DNA of 64,000 bases, from the NCBI RefSeq assembly GCF_024721175.1, contig NZ_CP099402.1:496001-560000 (forward strand), written 5' to 3'. Within the stretch, counting starts at the first letter, position 1; the number at the start of each line of letters is the position of its first letter. The position numbers were made by a program, and so were the translations under genes. The notes under the pieces are model-generated. The model ran no database searches. It was not told the DNA's origin and saw only the letters and a program-made list of their open reading frames with translations. This DNA is from Rhizobium sp. Pop5 (GTDB lineage Bacteria; Pseudomonadota; Alphaproteobacteria; Rhizobiales; Rhizobiaceae). Positions 8,211-17,407 of the stretch are shown piece by piece.

Positions 8211-9542
8211 CTATTTCGGTTCGCCCGTCGGCAATAGAAGTTCGAACATATTGCCGTGCCGCGATTTGGACCGCCTCAATGATCCCTTATGAAGTTCCGC
8301 GATCCGTTCAACAATTTTAAGCCCTATCCCGAGGCCTTCCGCATTCTCGGTTTGATGGACGAAACTGCCTGGCCGGACATCCTGTCGATCTTCGACCTGA
8401 ATACCGCATTTTCCAACCCTGACGATGATCTTCGTTGAATCGGGCGTATGGCGAACGGCATTCTCGATCAGGTTGCGAAGGGCGTCTTTCAGGAGGGCTG
8501 GCGCGGCTCTCATACCTGCCGCCTCGACGTGGGTGAACACCTCCAGCGAATGCTTGTTTTCGTAAACCCAAGGTGCAAGCTGCTCGGCCACGCCTGTACA
8601 TAGGGCGACGAGGTCGACCACTTCGAACGTGCCGTGATCGAACGTATCCAGCCGCGCGAGCGCCGTCAGCTGGCTCACAAAATGCACGAGGTCATCGAGA
8701 TCCGCCTCGGCTTTGCGCGCCCTCGGATGGTCAATACGGCCAAGTTCCAGTTTGATGGCTGCAAGCGGTGTGCGCACTTCATGGGCGATGCCCGATGTCA
8801 GTATCCTTTGCGACAGCATCAACTCGCCAATCCGTTGGAACGCCCGGTTGACGGCCACCGCGAGATGGGCAATTTCTCGCGGCATTCCCTCGAAGGGCAG
8901 ATGGGATCTGGAATCCATCGGATCGATGAGTTCGGCAGCATCGGCCGCTGCCTTTACAGGCTTCAAGGCACGGCGAACTGATAATAAGGTTGCCCCGAGA
9001 ACAAGTCCGAGCAAGATGCTCATCGGCACAATCATGTGCTCGAGGATCTCATTCCAAAAGACGCCGGACGCGAGATTCTCAGGATCGCCCACAGTGGCGA
9101 CATCAACCAGAATTCGCTGCTCGCCGATCTGGAACGCTCGCCCCCCGACGAGCGTAAGAGGTTTTCCAGGCTTGATGGTGCGAAGCCAAAAATCTGGAGG
9201 ATTGACCTCCGCGGGCAGGAAACGGCTTTCGCAGGCATCGTCGCAGGACTCGAAAATCAGATGGCCGCGGCCGTCGCGAATGCGCGCGACATAGCCGGTC
9301 TGTGGATGGGCATAACGCTGGCCTACAGTTGTCGGCAGCCTGTAGGTAACGGCGCCGTCCTTACCGCCCACGCCCGAGGCAAGCCGCTCTGTTTCCTGCT
9401 CGACATACAGGCGGGAAAGCTCCCCGACATTCCAATAATAGTCGGAAAAGACGACGGCGAGCTGGACAAGCATCGCGACCATGGCGAAGAACGCGATCCT
9501 TCGCGTCAGAATGGCCGTCAAGGTGGGAGTCGATCGAATCAA
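8211..9542 (-). CDS. sensor histidine kinase
   Basis: 443-residue inner-membrane sensor kinase: an N-terminal helix (about 13-33), a periplasmic sensor region of about 140 residues, a second helix near 170-190, HAMP, a HisKA dimer with GIAHEVRTPLAAIK, and a HATPase domain with NLIENAVRHTP and GLGIGLKIVE. The start is TTG 9542, overlapping the stop of the response regulator gene. It is the last gene of a four-gene operon with PepSY protein, cytochrome b561 and its regulator, so it may sense a signal tied to membrane redox or cations. The signal is unknown. Confidence 0.9.
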   Translation of the reverse strand: MIRSTPTLTAILTRRIAFFAMVAMLVQLAVVFSDYYWNVGELSRLYVEQETERLASGVGGKDGAVTYRLPTTVGQRYAHPQTGYVARIRDGRGHLIFESCDDACESRFLPAEVNPPDFWLRTIKPGKPLTLVGGRAFQIGEQRILVDVATVGDPENLASGVFWNEILEHMIVPMSILLGLVLGATLLSVRRALKPVKAAADAAELIDPMDSRSHLPFEGMPREIAHLAVAVNRAFQRIGELMLSQRILTSGIAHEVRTPLAAIKLELGRIDHPRARKAEADLDDLVHFVSQLTALARLDTFDHGTFEVVDLVALCTGVAEQLAPWVYENKHSLEVFTHVEAAGMRAAPALLKDALRNLIENAVRHTPDSTKIIVRVGKCGIQVEDRQDVRPGSFVHQTENAEGLGIGLKIVERIAELHKGSLRRSKSRHGNMFELLLPTGEPK

Positions 9543-10216
9543 TCCCGTTCCTCGCGCAGCATGTAACCGACGCCTCTCACGGTTTCGATGACGGCATTGG
9601 CGGGATGTCCCTCCAGTTTGCGCCGGAGCCGAGAGACTGCCAACTCGACGGCATTGCTGCTGCGCTCGTCGCCGAACTCGGAGAAGGCGTGTTCCATCTT
9701 GCGCTTGGAAACCACGTTTCCGCCATTGCGCATCAGCAGTTCGAGCAGCGATTTTTCCGAGGGGGCGAGCGCCATTTCCATGCCGTGACAGGTGACCTGG
9801 CGGGAGGCCGTCTCAAACCTGACGTCGGCGAATTCCAGTGTCGGCATCGCTGTGACGGGCGAGCGCCGCATCAGGGCGCGAATCCGTGCAATCAGCTCGC
9901 CATTGTTGAAGGGTTTGATCAAGTAGTCGTCCGCCCCGGCATCCAGCCCGGCGATCCGCTCGTCGACGGCCCCGCGTGCCGTCAGCACGAGTACCGGAAT
10001 CTGCCGTTTCGCGAGACGCAGAGACCTCAGAATGTCCAGGCCGTCTTCGTCAGGAAGGCCGAGGTCAAGAAGAAGGAGATCGTAACTTGCTCCGTCAAGC
10101 GCGAGGCGGCCTTCGATTGCCGTAGCAAAGGCATCCATTCGCCAGCCGGCCTCGCGGATGGCTTCGCAAAGAAGCTCGCGAAGCCGGGCGCTGTCTTCGA
10201 TCAGAAGAATCCTCAT
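9539..10216 (-). CDS. OmpR/PhoB-family response regulator
   Basis: 225-residue DNA-binding response regulator. The receiver domain has the acidic pair ED near residues 7-8, the phosphoacceptor in LLLLDLGLPDEDG and the conserved Lys in YLIKPF. The C-terminal winged helix ends in VETVRGVGYML. It starts at ATG 10216, overlaps the cytochrome b561 stop by 4 bases, and overlaps the kinase start downstream, so translation of the pair is probably coupled. Confidence 0.93.
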   Translation of the reverse strand: MRILLIEDSARLRELLCEAIREAGWRMDAFATAIEGRLALDGASYDLLLLDLGLPDEDGLDILRSLRLAKRQIPVLVLTARGAVDERIAGLDAGADDYLIKPFNNGELIARIRALMRRSPVTAMPTLEFADVRFETASRQVTCHGMEMALAPSEKSLLELLMRNGGNVVSKRKMEHAFSEFGDERSSNAVELAVSRLRRKLEGHPANAVIETVRGVGYMLREERD

Positions 10217-10782
10217 GCTCTCTTTCGACCTGTCACCATCGACCAGACGAGATTTTCCCGATGTCTCCAGCTCTCGATCAGTGCCGCCCCAGCATGGATG
10301 AAAGCGAGGACCATGATACTGTTGGCTATGACACCGTGGACTTCCTCAAGCCATTTGTCGCCCCAGAAGGCATCGAGCGTCGTCATCCAGCCACTGAGCG
10401 CGGTCATTGCAAGAAGTGCCATGAGGCCCAGCATCATGATCGATGCCAGCGGATTGTGGCCGATATAGCGTTGCTCGCTGCCATTGATCATACCAAGGAT
10501 CTGCGTCCTCACTTTTGCGAGTGTCGGAAAGAAATCGCCGAACCGCGCATGCTTTGTTCCGACGACCCCCCAGACGATCCGCACCGCGATGGCGGTGGCA
10601 ACAACATAGCCCGTCAAACGGTGCCAATATTTTCCTTCCTCCAAGACAAAAAGATTGAGGATGCAGGCCGTAACGACGGTCCAATGAAACAGCCTGACAA
10701 TCGGGTCCCAGACCTTGACGGTGTCGCTCGCGACCTGGGAGAGCTGAAGACCCTCCGGCTTCTGCAATTCAACCGGCGCCAT
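10213..10782 (-). CDS. cytochrome b561-family membrane protein
   Basis: 189-residue protein with four predicted helices and the typical DPIVRLFHWTVV opening, where the His can ligand heme b; further His residues lie in HRLTGY, HGV and FIHAG. Such proteins carry electrons across or within the inner membrane, often beside a PepSY protein. I chose ATG 10782 because the upstream in-frame extension runs through the PepSY gene. It lies 2 bases after the PepSY stop and 4 bases overlap the regulator start. Confidence 0.9.
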   Translation of the reverse strand: MAPVELQKPEGLQLSQVASDTVKVWDPIVRLFHWTVVTACILNLFVLEEGKYWHRLTGYVVATAIAVRIVWGVVGTKHARFGDFFPTLAKVRTQILGMINGSEQRYIGHNPLASIMMLGLMALLAMTALSGWMTTLDAFWGDKWLEEVHGVIANSIMVLAFIHAGAALIESWRHRENLVWSMVTGRKRA

Positions 10783-10784
10783 GG

Positions 10785-11051
10785 TCAGTCGCCTTTCTGG
10801 ACGATTTCGCCCGACACCGGATTGAAATAGACTTCGGCGCGATCGCCGTTCTTGTCCTTGCCGTAGATCTCGTAGCAGCTTCCCGTGATCTCGAAGGTTT
10901 TTACCTTGTAGCCCAGAGCGTCGATCTTTTCCTTCATGGCCTTCTCGGGCATCCACTTGGACTTCGGCTCCTTGGTGCAGCTTGGGCTGGCGATCGCCAG
11001 AGCGGGAGTTGCGGCCAGGATCATAAGGGCGGAGATAAGTTTCAACTCCAT
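10785..11051 (-). CDS. PepSY-domain periplasmic protein
   Basis: 88 residues: a signal peptide (about 1-21, ending ALA), then one PepSY domain with FEITGSCYEIYG and AEVYFNPVSGEIV. PepSY proteins are small periplasmic partners of redox or protease systems; this arrangement with cytochrome b561 and a two-component pair is common in proteobacteria. It is the first gene of the operon, and a FixK-like box lies about 300 bp upstream. Confidence 0.88.
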   Translation of the reverse strand: MELKLISALMILAATPALAIASPSCTKEPKSKWMPEKAMKEKIDALGYKVKTFEITGSCYEIYGKDKNGDRAEVYFNPVSGEIVQKGD

Positions 11052-11509
11052 GGTTCAATCCTTTGCTTCTGCCTTCCAAGAGGCGACAGCGACTGGATAG
11101 AGGCCTGAACCTGTCTGTTTGCTGTCGGTGAGACCATTCGAATCTGCGACAGGCTCAGACGGCCAGCTTGTGGGTACCGTTTTCCTGCCCATCGGATCGG
11201 GGACGGAATGCTGCGGATGGGTACACTTCCAACGCGCCTGCATTCCGATAGGAGTGGCTGGAATTGGCTTTGGGAGATCGTAGCAAGACGGACCGCAAAC
11301 AGCGCCAGACGACAACCCCATGCTCTGCCTATCCACCCTTAACTTCCTTGATTCAGGTCAAGCATTTGCAGATGGAGGTCTAGGTCATCGAAACGAGGAT
11401 AACTCAACCTTGGCGCAGATCTTTGCGGTGGTTCTACCGCGCGCCGGTTCCCAACAGGTCGTTGGGCTGTGCACCACGTCCACCGAATTCAAACCGGAAA
11501 GTGGCCTCA
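11052..11509. other. intergenic region with FixK-like box
   Basis: About 460 bases between the PepSY operon and the SixA-like gene. Reading frames present have no recognisable family. The only clear signal is the box at 11348-11361. Confidence 0.5.
11348..11361. promoter_or_regulatory. FixK/FNR box upstream of the PepSY operon
   Basis: TTGATTCAGGTCAA is the best match to the FixK consensus in the window. The only downstream gene is the minus-strand PepSY operon, about 297 bp away, which would imply a long leader or an unseen small transcript. Confidence 0.65.
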
Positions 11510-12046
11510 TCATCCCAAGGATCGCGGGGTTACGAACCGCTCGAGATAACCGGTGCCCGCCGCAATCTCGTTCCATCCGTCGAGATCGAGGTCGATGACG
11601 GCGAGGCCCGCTGTCGGGAACTTCTCCCGCATGCGTCGCACGGCGTCGGCATCGCCGTCCGCCACGATAAGCGAGGCAGCATTCTCCATGCCGGGATTGT
11701 GGCCGACGATGAGCAGCGTGTGGATGCCAGGCTCGACGGCCCGGATCACATTGAGGAGACGCTCCGCCGACACCTCGTAGATATCCGCCGCCTCGACTTC
11801 CTTGACCTTTTTCGAAAGGGCCCTGCGGACGAGCTTCCAGGTTTCCTGTGCCCGGCGGGCCGGCGAGACGAGGGCGAGATCGGGGATCAGCTTTTCGCGC
11901 ACCATATAGGTCCCGATGACGGGCGCTGCCTTACGCCCGCGATCCGCCAATGGCCGTTCACGGTCGGCCACACCGTCGGGCCAGGCGGATTTGGCGTGGC
12001 GCAGAAGGATGAGGCGGTGTTTCGGCAGCATGGGGTCCAACGTCAT
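11510..12046 (-). CDS. sixA: SixA-like phosphohistidine phosphatase
   Basis: 178-residue histidine phosphatase superfamily protein, the SixA branch that removes phosphate from phosphohistidine in phosphorelay proteins. The RHG-type motif LLRHAKSAWP is at about residues 14-23, with the second catalytic His in LLIVGHNPG. The length fits SixA. Possible substrates are nearby kinases or nitrogen-PTS proteins, but that link is inference. The gene stands alone. Confidence 0.85.
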   Translation of the reverse strand: MTLDPMLPKHRLILLRHAKSAWPDGVADRERPLADRGRKAAPVIGTYMVREKLIPDLALVSPARRAQETWKLVRRALSKKVKEVEAADIYEVSAERLLNVIRAVEPGIHTLLIVGHNPGMENAASLIVADGDADAVRRMREKFPTAGLAVIDLDLDGWNEIAAGTGYLERFVTPRSLG

Positions 12047-12229
12047 TTTGTCGCGAGGCCGATGTCATCGGTTAGAGCTTCGTTCCGTGTTGACTCCTGG
12101 AGCAGAAGGCCTCCGATACAACTCTCAAACTAGGCGTATGCCACTGGCAGGTCCAGGTGTTTCGTGCGAACTTAAGCATCGTGCGGATTTCGGCGTTGGC
12201 GATGCTCGATCGGACGTGGAGCGTGTCTT

Positions 12230-12384
12230 GTCGAAATCGAAATCAAGCTCGACCTCGCTGACGAACTCTGGACCTGGTTCTGCGTTCCGATCTGCTTGGA
12301 GAACCCCATAAGGTCTTGGAACAGACATCAACCTATTTCGATACACCAGATCGCAGGCGGCAGGGTGTAACCGCGCGCCGCTGA
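12230..12384 (+). pseudogene. CYTH-domain protein remnant, frameshifted
   Basis: The plus strand reads VEIEIKLDLADEL, containing the ExExK signature of CYTH/triphosphatase proteins. Near base 12268 the frame must shift to continue as LDLVLRSDLLGEP and LEQTSTYFDTPDRR, which is the next conserved CYTH segment, before a stop at 12382. Only the first fifth or so of a CYTH-CHAD protein remains, with no start codon. It is a decayed fragment in a 409-base gap. Confidence 0.65.
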
Positions 12385-12455
12385 CCTCATTTGGTGTGGT
12401 GCCGGGGGGGTGAAACGGCGCTGTGAGAGGTGACATGCGCCGGACATGCCGCTGC

Positions 12456-13229
12456 TCATTCAGTTGGCTTGTCGGCCTTGCCGTCCAGGAGATGAATGAG
12501 TTCCATGGGGAACGGAAATATGATCGTCGAATTGTTTTCCCCGGCAATAACGTTCAGTGTGCTCAAGTAGCGCAGCTGCATTGACAGCGGTTGTCTGGCC
12601 AGCATTTCAGCCGCCTCCACCAGCTTTGCCGCGGCCTGCTGCTCGCCCTCGGCGTTTATGATTTTTGCACGCCGCTCGCGTTCTGCTTCAGCTTGCCTGG
12701 CAATCGCACGGATCATCGACTCGTTGATGTCGACATGCTTGATCTCAACATTGGCCACTTTGATGCCCCACGCATCTGTTTGGGCGTCGAGCATCCTCTG
12801 GATATCTTCGTTGAGCCTGTCACGTTCCGCGAGCATCTCGTCGAGATCGTGCTTGCCGAGCACCGAGCGCAACGTCGTTTGGGCAAGCTGGCTCGTGGCT
12901 GCCATGAAATCCTCGACCTGAATCACTGACTTCTCCGGATCGATGACCCTGAAGTAAATCACCGCGCTCACTCGAACCGAAACGTTGTCATGGGAGATGA
13001 CGTCCTGGCTGGGGACGTCGAGCACGCGCGTGCGCAGGTCGACCCGCACCATTTGCTGTGCGTAGGGAACAAGCAGGATCAATCCGGGGCCTTTCACGCC
13101 GGTAAATCGGCCAAGTGTAAAGACGACGGCCCGCTGATACTCGCGCAAGATCTTGATCGCGCTCGCCAGGGTGATCAGCAACAGGACGACTGCGACGATA
13201 TAGAAGATGAAACCTCCAATCATGGTCAT
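12456..13229 (-). CDS. slipin/stomatin-like SPFH membrane protein
   Basis: 257-residue SPFH/band-7 protein: one N-terminal helix (about 4-26), then the SPFH domain (about 30-190, with [13 protein letters not shown] and GLILLVPY) and a charged helical region ([19 protein letters not shown]). Slipins oligomerise on membranes and work with NfeD-type proteins. It overlaps the upstream nfeD gene by 4 bases, a standard operon pairing. Its role in membrane quality control is known only in general terms. Confidence 0.92.
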   Translation of the reverse strand: MTMIGGFIFYIVAVVLLLITLASAIKILREYQRAVVFTLGRFTGVKGPGLILLVPYAQQMVRVDLRTRVLDVPSQDVISHDNVSVRVSAVIYFRVIDPEKSVIQVEDFMAATSQLAQTTLRSVLGKHDLDEMLAERDRLNEDIQRMLDAQTDAWGIKVANVEIKHVDINESMIRAIARQAEAERERRAKIINAEGEQQAAAKLVEAAEMLARQPLSMQLRYLSTLNVIAGENNSTIIFPFPMELIHLLDGKADKPTE

Positions 13230-14644
13230 CTGCGCTTCTCCTTGCTTTCTTGAGGTCCCCGATTCTTGCGGGGATCACGGGTGACCTCGAGGGTTAGCCC
13301 ATTTCTGGCAATGACCGTCACCTCGTCTCCGTCCGTGAGCGGTTCGGCGGAGGCGGCGCTCCAGCGCTCTCCATGCGTGACAATGTAGCCGGTCGTGCCC
13401 GTCCAACTGGAGACTTTCCCTGAGATGCCGATCATCTGCTCCGCACCGGTCACCACGGCGCGCCGGCGTGCGCCGAATGCAAGGCGGACGACGATGAGGC
13501 TGAAGGCAAGGGCTGAAACACCGATACCAACCAGGACCTGTCGGCTCACTTTCAGATCGGGCACATCCGTATCGAAGAGAATGGTTGCGCCCAGGACGAG
13601 TGCGACCGCACCGCCGAGGCCGAGGACGCCGAATGTCGGTGCATGCGCCTCCGCAACCAAGAGAGCAACCGCAAGCACGATGAGGCCGACGCCGGCATAG
13701 CTGACCGGCAGCATTGCCAGGGCGTAGAGACCGAGCAGCAGGCATATGCCGCCGACCATTCCCGGGATAACCGCTCCGGGCGTGAGAAATTCGAATATCA
13801 GGCCGTAAATGCCGACAACCATCAGAATGAGTGCGACATTCGGGTCGGCGATGACCGAAAGCAGGCGGGTTCTCCAGTCAGGCTCGATGCTCTGGACACC
13901 GAGATCAGTCGTATCAAGCCGGATGTCCGCTCCTCCTGCCCGTACCGTGCGACCGTTGGCTTTCGCCATCAGCTCATCCACGGTTAACGCGACGAAATCG
14001 ATGACCTTCTCGCGTTCGGCCGCAGTGGATGAGAGACTGGCTGCGTCGCGTACCGCCTTTTCCGCCCAGTCGGCGTTGCGATTACGCAACTCGGCCAGCC
14101 CCCGAAGATAGGCAGCAGCGTCGTTCACTGCCTTTGCCTCTGCAGCGTTGCGCGACTGTGGCTCCTTGCTGTCGCCGTTCTGGCCGTTGTCTTGTCCGCT
14201 CCCACCGAGAGCAATGGGCGTTGCGGCACCCAGATTGGTACCCGGCGCCATGGCGGCGATATGACTGGCATAGAGGATGTAAGTGCCGGCACTGGCCGCG
14301 CGGGCGCCGCTCGGAGCCACGTAGCTCGCGACCGGCACAGATGAGGCAAGGATTGCCCGAACGATGTCCCGCATCGACGTATCGAGACCGCCGGGCGTAT
14401 CCATTTGCAGGACGATCAACGCCACTTTACGATCGTTGGCAAGCTGGATGCCGCGTATCACATAGTCGGCGGATGCCGGGCTGACGGCGCCATTCAATTG
14501 CAGCAGTAAAGCGACGCGTTCCGAGCCCGCTGTCGGGGCGACGGAAAACAGGAATACCGAACCCCAGATCAATGCCAAAGCGAAAATACGGATTGCCTCT
14601 CGGCAAAACCTCCGGGGCCGCATGGTCACCCGATAAATATTCAT
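13226..14644 (-). CDS. NfeD-family membrane serine protease (ClpP-like plus NfeD domains)
   Basis: 472-residue long-form NfeD protein: a signal or anchor segment near residues 15-35, a ClpP-like protease domain (about 45-230, with DTPGGLDTS and [13 protein letters not shown] holding the catalytic Ser), four to five membrane helices (about 260-400) and a C-terminal OB-fold (about 405-455). Relatives cleave stomatin-type partners. It is the promoter-proximal gene of the pair with the slipin. It starts at ATG 14644. Confidence 0.93.
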   Translation of the reverse strand: MNIYRVTMRPRRFCREAIRIFALALIWGSVFLFSVAPTAGSERVALLLQLNGAVSPASADYVIRGIQLANDRKVALIVLQMDTPGGLDTSMRDIVRAILASSVPVASYVAPSGARAASAGTYILYASHIAAMAPGTNLGAATPIALGGSGQDNGQNGDSKEPQSRNAAEAKAVNDAAAYLRGLAELRNRNADWAEKAVRDAASLSSTAAEREKVIDFVALTVDELMAKANGRTVRAGGADIRLDTTDLGVQSIEPDWRTRLLSVIADPNVALILMVVGIYGLIFEFLTPGAVIPGMVGGICLLLGLYALAMLPVSYAGVGLIVLAVALLVAEAHAPTFGVLGLGGAVALVLGATILFDTDVPDLKVSRQVLVGIGVSALAFSLIVVRLAFGARRRAVVTGAEQMIGISGKVSSWTGTTGYIVTHGERWSAASAEPLTDGDEVTVIARNGLTLEVTRDPRKNRGPQESKEKRR

Positions 14645-14884
14645 ACACTCTAATATACGCCAGATTTACCAAAAGATAAGGCAGAAGTTTCTTCACCAGC
14701 CACGGCGATCTCAACGCGCATGTCGCGACATCCGGACTGGCCTGGTTTTGCTTCGCCGATGACAATAATCTTGTGAAAAATCCGATAGTAGGGCACAATT
14801 TGCGAAGGCATCTGAAGTTGCGGCGCAATCTCAAATCCGGCCATCTCGCGCCGAGTGAGAGTTCGCGCCGGAGGGTCGGCGTCG

Positions 14885-15385
14885 ATGGATCAGGGGTTCT
14901 TTCTTCTGTTCGCTGCGGTATCCGTGATCACGGCCCTGACGATGGTTCTGGCGCGCAATCCGGTTCACAGCGCATTGGCGCTGATGGCGTGTTTCCTGCA
15001 GGTTTCGGCAATCTTCGTCTTGCTCGAGGCACCGTTGCTCGCAGTCATCCAGATCTTCGTTTATGTCGGCGCGATCATGGTCCTGTTCCTGTTCGTGATC
15101 ATGATGGTCGATGTGCGCGAAGCGGTGTTGCAGCGGTTCTTGCCGGGCGGAAACCTCCCGGCTCTGGTACTGCTCGTCCTGCTCGGGGTCGAGATGCTCG
15201 TGCTGGTGCTCTGGAGCGACCGCTTTTCGGTCATGGAGCCCGTCGCCATGGGTGGCGGCGATGATATCAGGCAGCTTGGCACAGCACTTTTCGCCGACTA
15301 TCTCCTGCCGTTTGAAACCGCCTCCGTAATCCTGCTGGCGGCCTTGGTCGGCGCCATCATGCTGGCGCGGAAGGAGCAGGGGTGA
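14885..15385 (+). CDS. nuoJ: NADH-quinone oxidoreductase subunit J
   Basis: 166-residue membrane subunit of complex I with five helices; the conserved run is [19 protein letters not shown], the TM3 segment that includes the pi-bulge. The start is ATG 14885 with GGAGGG upstream. It is the first gene of the plus-strand nuo cluster and overlaps nuoK by one base. Confidence 0.95.
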   Translation: MDQGFFLLFAAVSVITALTMVLARNPVHSALALMACFLQVSAIFVLLEAPLLAVIQIFVYVGAIMVLFLFVIMMVDVREAVLQRFLPGGNLPALVLLVLLGVEMLVLVLWSDRFSVMEPVAMGGGDDIRQLGTALFADYLLPFETASVILLAALVGAIMLARKEQG

Positions 15386-15687
15386 TGGTTCCGCTCTGGT
15401 GGTATATTGTGCTCGGCGTGGTCCTGTTCGTGATCGGAGCGGCGGGCGTGCTGCTCAGGCGCAATATTCTCGTCGTCCTGATGTCGCTGGAGCTGTTGCT
15501 CAACTCGGTCAACATCAATTTCATCGCTTTCGGGCGTTATCACGCCGATTTCCGCGGGCAGATCTTCGCGATCTTCGTCATCGCAATCACCGCGGCAGAG
15601 GTTGCCGTTGCCCTCGGTATCCTGGTCGCCCTCGTGAGGAACAAATCCACCCTCAGGGTCGACGACGTGACGGTGATGAAAGGATAG
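15385..15687 (+). CDS. nuoK: NADH-quinone oxidoreductase subunit K
   Basis: 100-residue, three-helix subunit of complex I. The conserved acidic residues of TM2 and TM3 are present in [12 protein letters not shown] and in [16 protein letters not shown] 15385 overlaps the nuoJ stop (TGATG). The length fits the family. Confidence 0.95.
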   Translation: MVPLWWYIVLGVVLFVIGAAGVLLRRNILVVLMSLELLLNSVNINFIAFGRYHADFRGQIFAIFVIAITAAEVAVALGILVALVRNKSTLRVDDVTVMKG

Positions 15688-15692
15688 CGGCT

Positions 15693-17156
15693 TTGGACCC
15701 GGTTGTATCGATCCGGCCGTTGCTTGCCATCACCGTCGCCGGTCTGGCGGCCCTTGCAGTTCTCCTTTTGAACAACCGCGAAAGACTTCGCGACCTGGTC
15801 TCGCCGTTGGCCGCGATCGCCATGTTCGCGATTGTCGTGTCGATGGCGCCCACGGTGCTGGCGGGCGGGACGGTCGAATTGCGCCTGTTCGAGATTCTGC
15901 CGGGGATTGACTTTGCTTTCCGGGTCGATGCGCTCGGCATGGTGTTTGCCACCGTCTCTTCGCTGCTGTGGATCGTGGCGGCGATCTATTCCATCGGCTA
16001 CATGCGGCATTTGAACGAGCATGCGCAGACCCGGTTCTTCGCCTGCTTCGCCAGCAGTCTTGGGGCCGCCGCCGGGGGCGCCTTCGCCGCCAATCTGTTT
16101 ACGCTGGTGATCTTCTACGAGGTGCTCAGCCTCGTTACCTATCCGCTCGTCTACCACCACGAAGACGAAGAGGGATGGAGGGGCAGCCACAAGTACCTCG
16201 TCTATCTGATGGGCGCCTCGAAAAGCGCGCTGCTCGCCGCACTGGCGCTGACCTACCATATTGCGGGGTCGCTCGACTTTGTCGCGGGGGGGCTGCTGGC
16301 CAGGAGTGATGTCTCGGCGGCGCTGCTGACGGTCGTCTATTTCTGCTATCTTTTCGGCTTCGCCAAGGCCGCTGTAATGCCGATGCACGCCTGGCTGCCC
16401 GCCGCGATGGTCGCGCCGACACCGGTCAGCGCGCTTTTACATGCCGTGGCAGTGGTCAAGATGGGCGTGTTCTGCGTGCTGCGGGTGGTGTTCCATGTCT
16501 TCGGCACGGGACTAGTGGGCGGGCTGGGCCTCGGCATCGCCACGGCCTATCTGGCTTCGTTCACGATCCTGATGGCGTCGGTTTACGCCCTGACGCGGGA
16601 CGACCTGAAGGCCAGGCTTGCTTATTCGACGGTTAGCCAGCTCTCCTACATCGTGCTGGGCGCGGTTCTGTTGTCGCCGGTCGCGATGGTCGGCGGGATC
16701 ATCCACATCGCGGCGCACGCATTCTCCAAGATCACGCTCTTTTTCTGCGCCGGGTCGATCTATTGCGCGTCCGGCAAGCGTAACATCAGCGACATGGCCG
16801 GTATCGGCCGCAGGCTGCCCTGGACGATGGGGGCATTTTTCGTCGCCTCGCTCAGCATGATTGGCGTGCCGCCAACCGCGGGCTTCGTCAGCAAGTGGTA
16901 TATGGCTAAGGGCGCCGTGGCGGCGGGAGAGACCGCGTTCCTGGTCGTGCTCCTGGTGAGCTCGATCCTGAACGCCGCCTATTTCCTGCCGGTCAGCTAT
17001 GCCGCCTTCTTCCAGGCCGAGAAGCAGGAGAGCCGCACGACGGTCCGTGAAATTCCGTTGGTGACGATTCCGCTGGTGGCAACGGCGATCCTGTCGGTGC
17101 TGATGGGCATTTTCCCGGGCTATTTTCTTACCCTGGCAGACGGAGTGATCCGATGA
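15693..17156 (+). CDS. L/MrpD-like proton-antiporter subunit (first of two)
   Basis: 487-residue member of the NuoL/NuoM/NuoN/MrpD antiporter family with about 14 helices. It shows the discontinuous-helix motif MPMHAWLPAAMVAPTPVSALLHAV and a conserved Lys in GASKSALLAAL. It ends without the long lateral helix of true NuoL, so it is closer to MrpD or a shortened L. The start appears to be TTG 15693, with AAGGA 9 bases before it; no ATG lies nearby. It sits where nuoL is expected but is followed by a second L-like gene. Confidence 0.85.
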   Translation: MDPVVSIRPLLAITVAGLAALAVLLLNNRERLRDLVSPLAAIAMFAIVVSMAPTVLAGGTVELRLFEILPGIDFAFRVDALGMVFATVSSLLWIVAAIYSIGYMRHLNEHAQTRFFACFASSLGAAAGGAFAANLFTLVIFYEVLSLVTYPLVYHHEDEEGWRGSHKYLVYLMGASKSALLAALALTYHIAGSLDFVAGGLLARSDVSAALLTVVYFCYLFGFAKAAVMPMHAWLPAAMVAPTPVSALLHAVAVVKMGVFCVLRVVFHVFGTGLVGGLGLGIATAYLASFTILMASVYALTRDDLKARLAYSTVSQLSYIVLGAVLLSPVAMVGGIIHIAAHAFSKITLFFCAGSIYCASGKRNISDMAGIGRRLPWTMGAFFVASLSMIGVPPTAGFVSKWYMAKGAVAAGETAFLVVLLVSSILNAAYFLPVSYAAFFQAEKQESRTTVREIPLVTIPLVATAILSVLMGIFPGYFLTLADGVIR

Positions 17157-17407
17157 TCAAGCGTGTCGTCGACTTCTTTGGTGACGAGCAATATGCGAGG
17201 CCGCGCCGCCGACTGTTCTACCTCGTGCTCGTCCTGATCGTCGTCGCCGACTTTCTGGTCTTCCGCGAACACGCCGAATATCTGTGGGACAGCCTGCCGG
17301 GCTGGTCGGCCGCCTACGGGTTCGTCTCCTGCGTCCTGCTTATCTTCGTTTCCAAGTTTCTCGGCCATCGGGTCGGGCTGATGCGGCGCGAGGACTATTA
17401 TGACTGA
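17153..17407 (+). CDS. 84-residue two-helix membrane protein of the nuo cluster
   Basis: Small protein with two hydrophobic segments (about residues 20-38 and 50-68) and a charged C-terminus ending in REDYYD. It overlaps the upstream and downstream antiporter genes by 4 and 8 bases, so its synthesis is probably coupled to both. It is not one of the 14 canonical complex I subunits. Its position suggests an accessory or connecting subunit between the two L-like pumps, which is inference. Confidence 0.75.
   Translation: MIKRVVDFFGDEQYARPRRRLFYLVLVLIVVADFLVFREHAEYLWDSLPGWSAAYGFVSCVLLIFVSKFLGHRVGLMRREDYYD

Noticed and set aside
11055-11336. Minus-strand frame upstream of the PepSY gene
   Set aside because: No recognisable domain, Cys/Pro-rich composition and no Shine-Dalgarno; more likely non-coding leader.
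12125-12547. Minus-strand frame of 140 codons
   Set aside because: It is antisense to the CYTH remnant and overlaps the slipin gene end; no family similarity.
14650-14844. Small minus-strand frame between nfeD and nuoJ
   Set aside because: No similarity or Shine-Dalgarno; probably the nuo promoter region. I also looked for FixK and RpoN sites here and found none with correct spacing.
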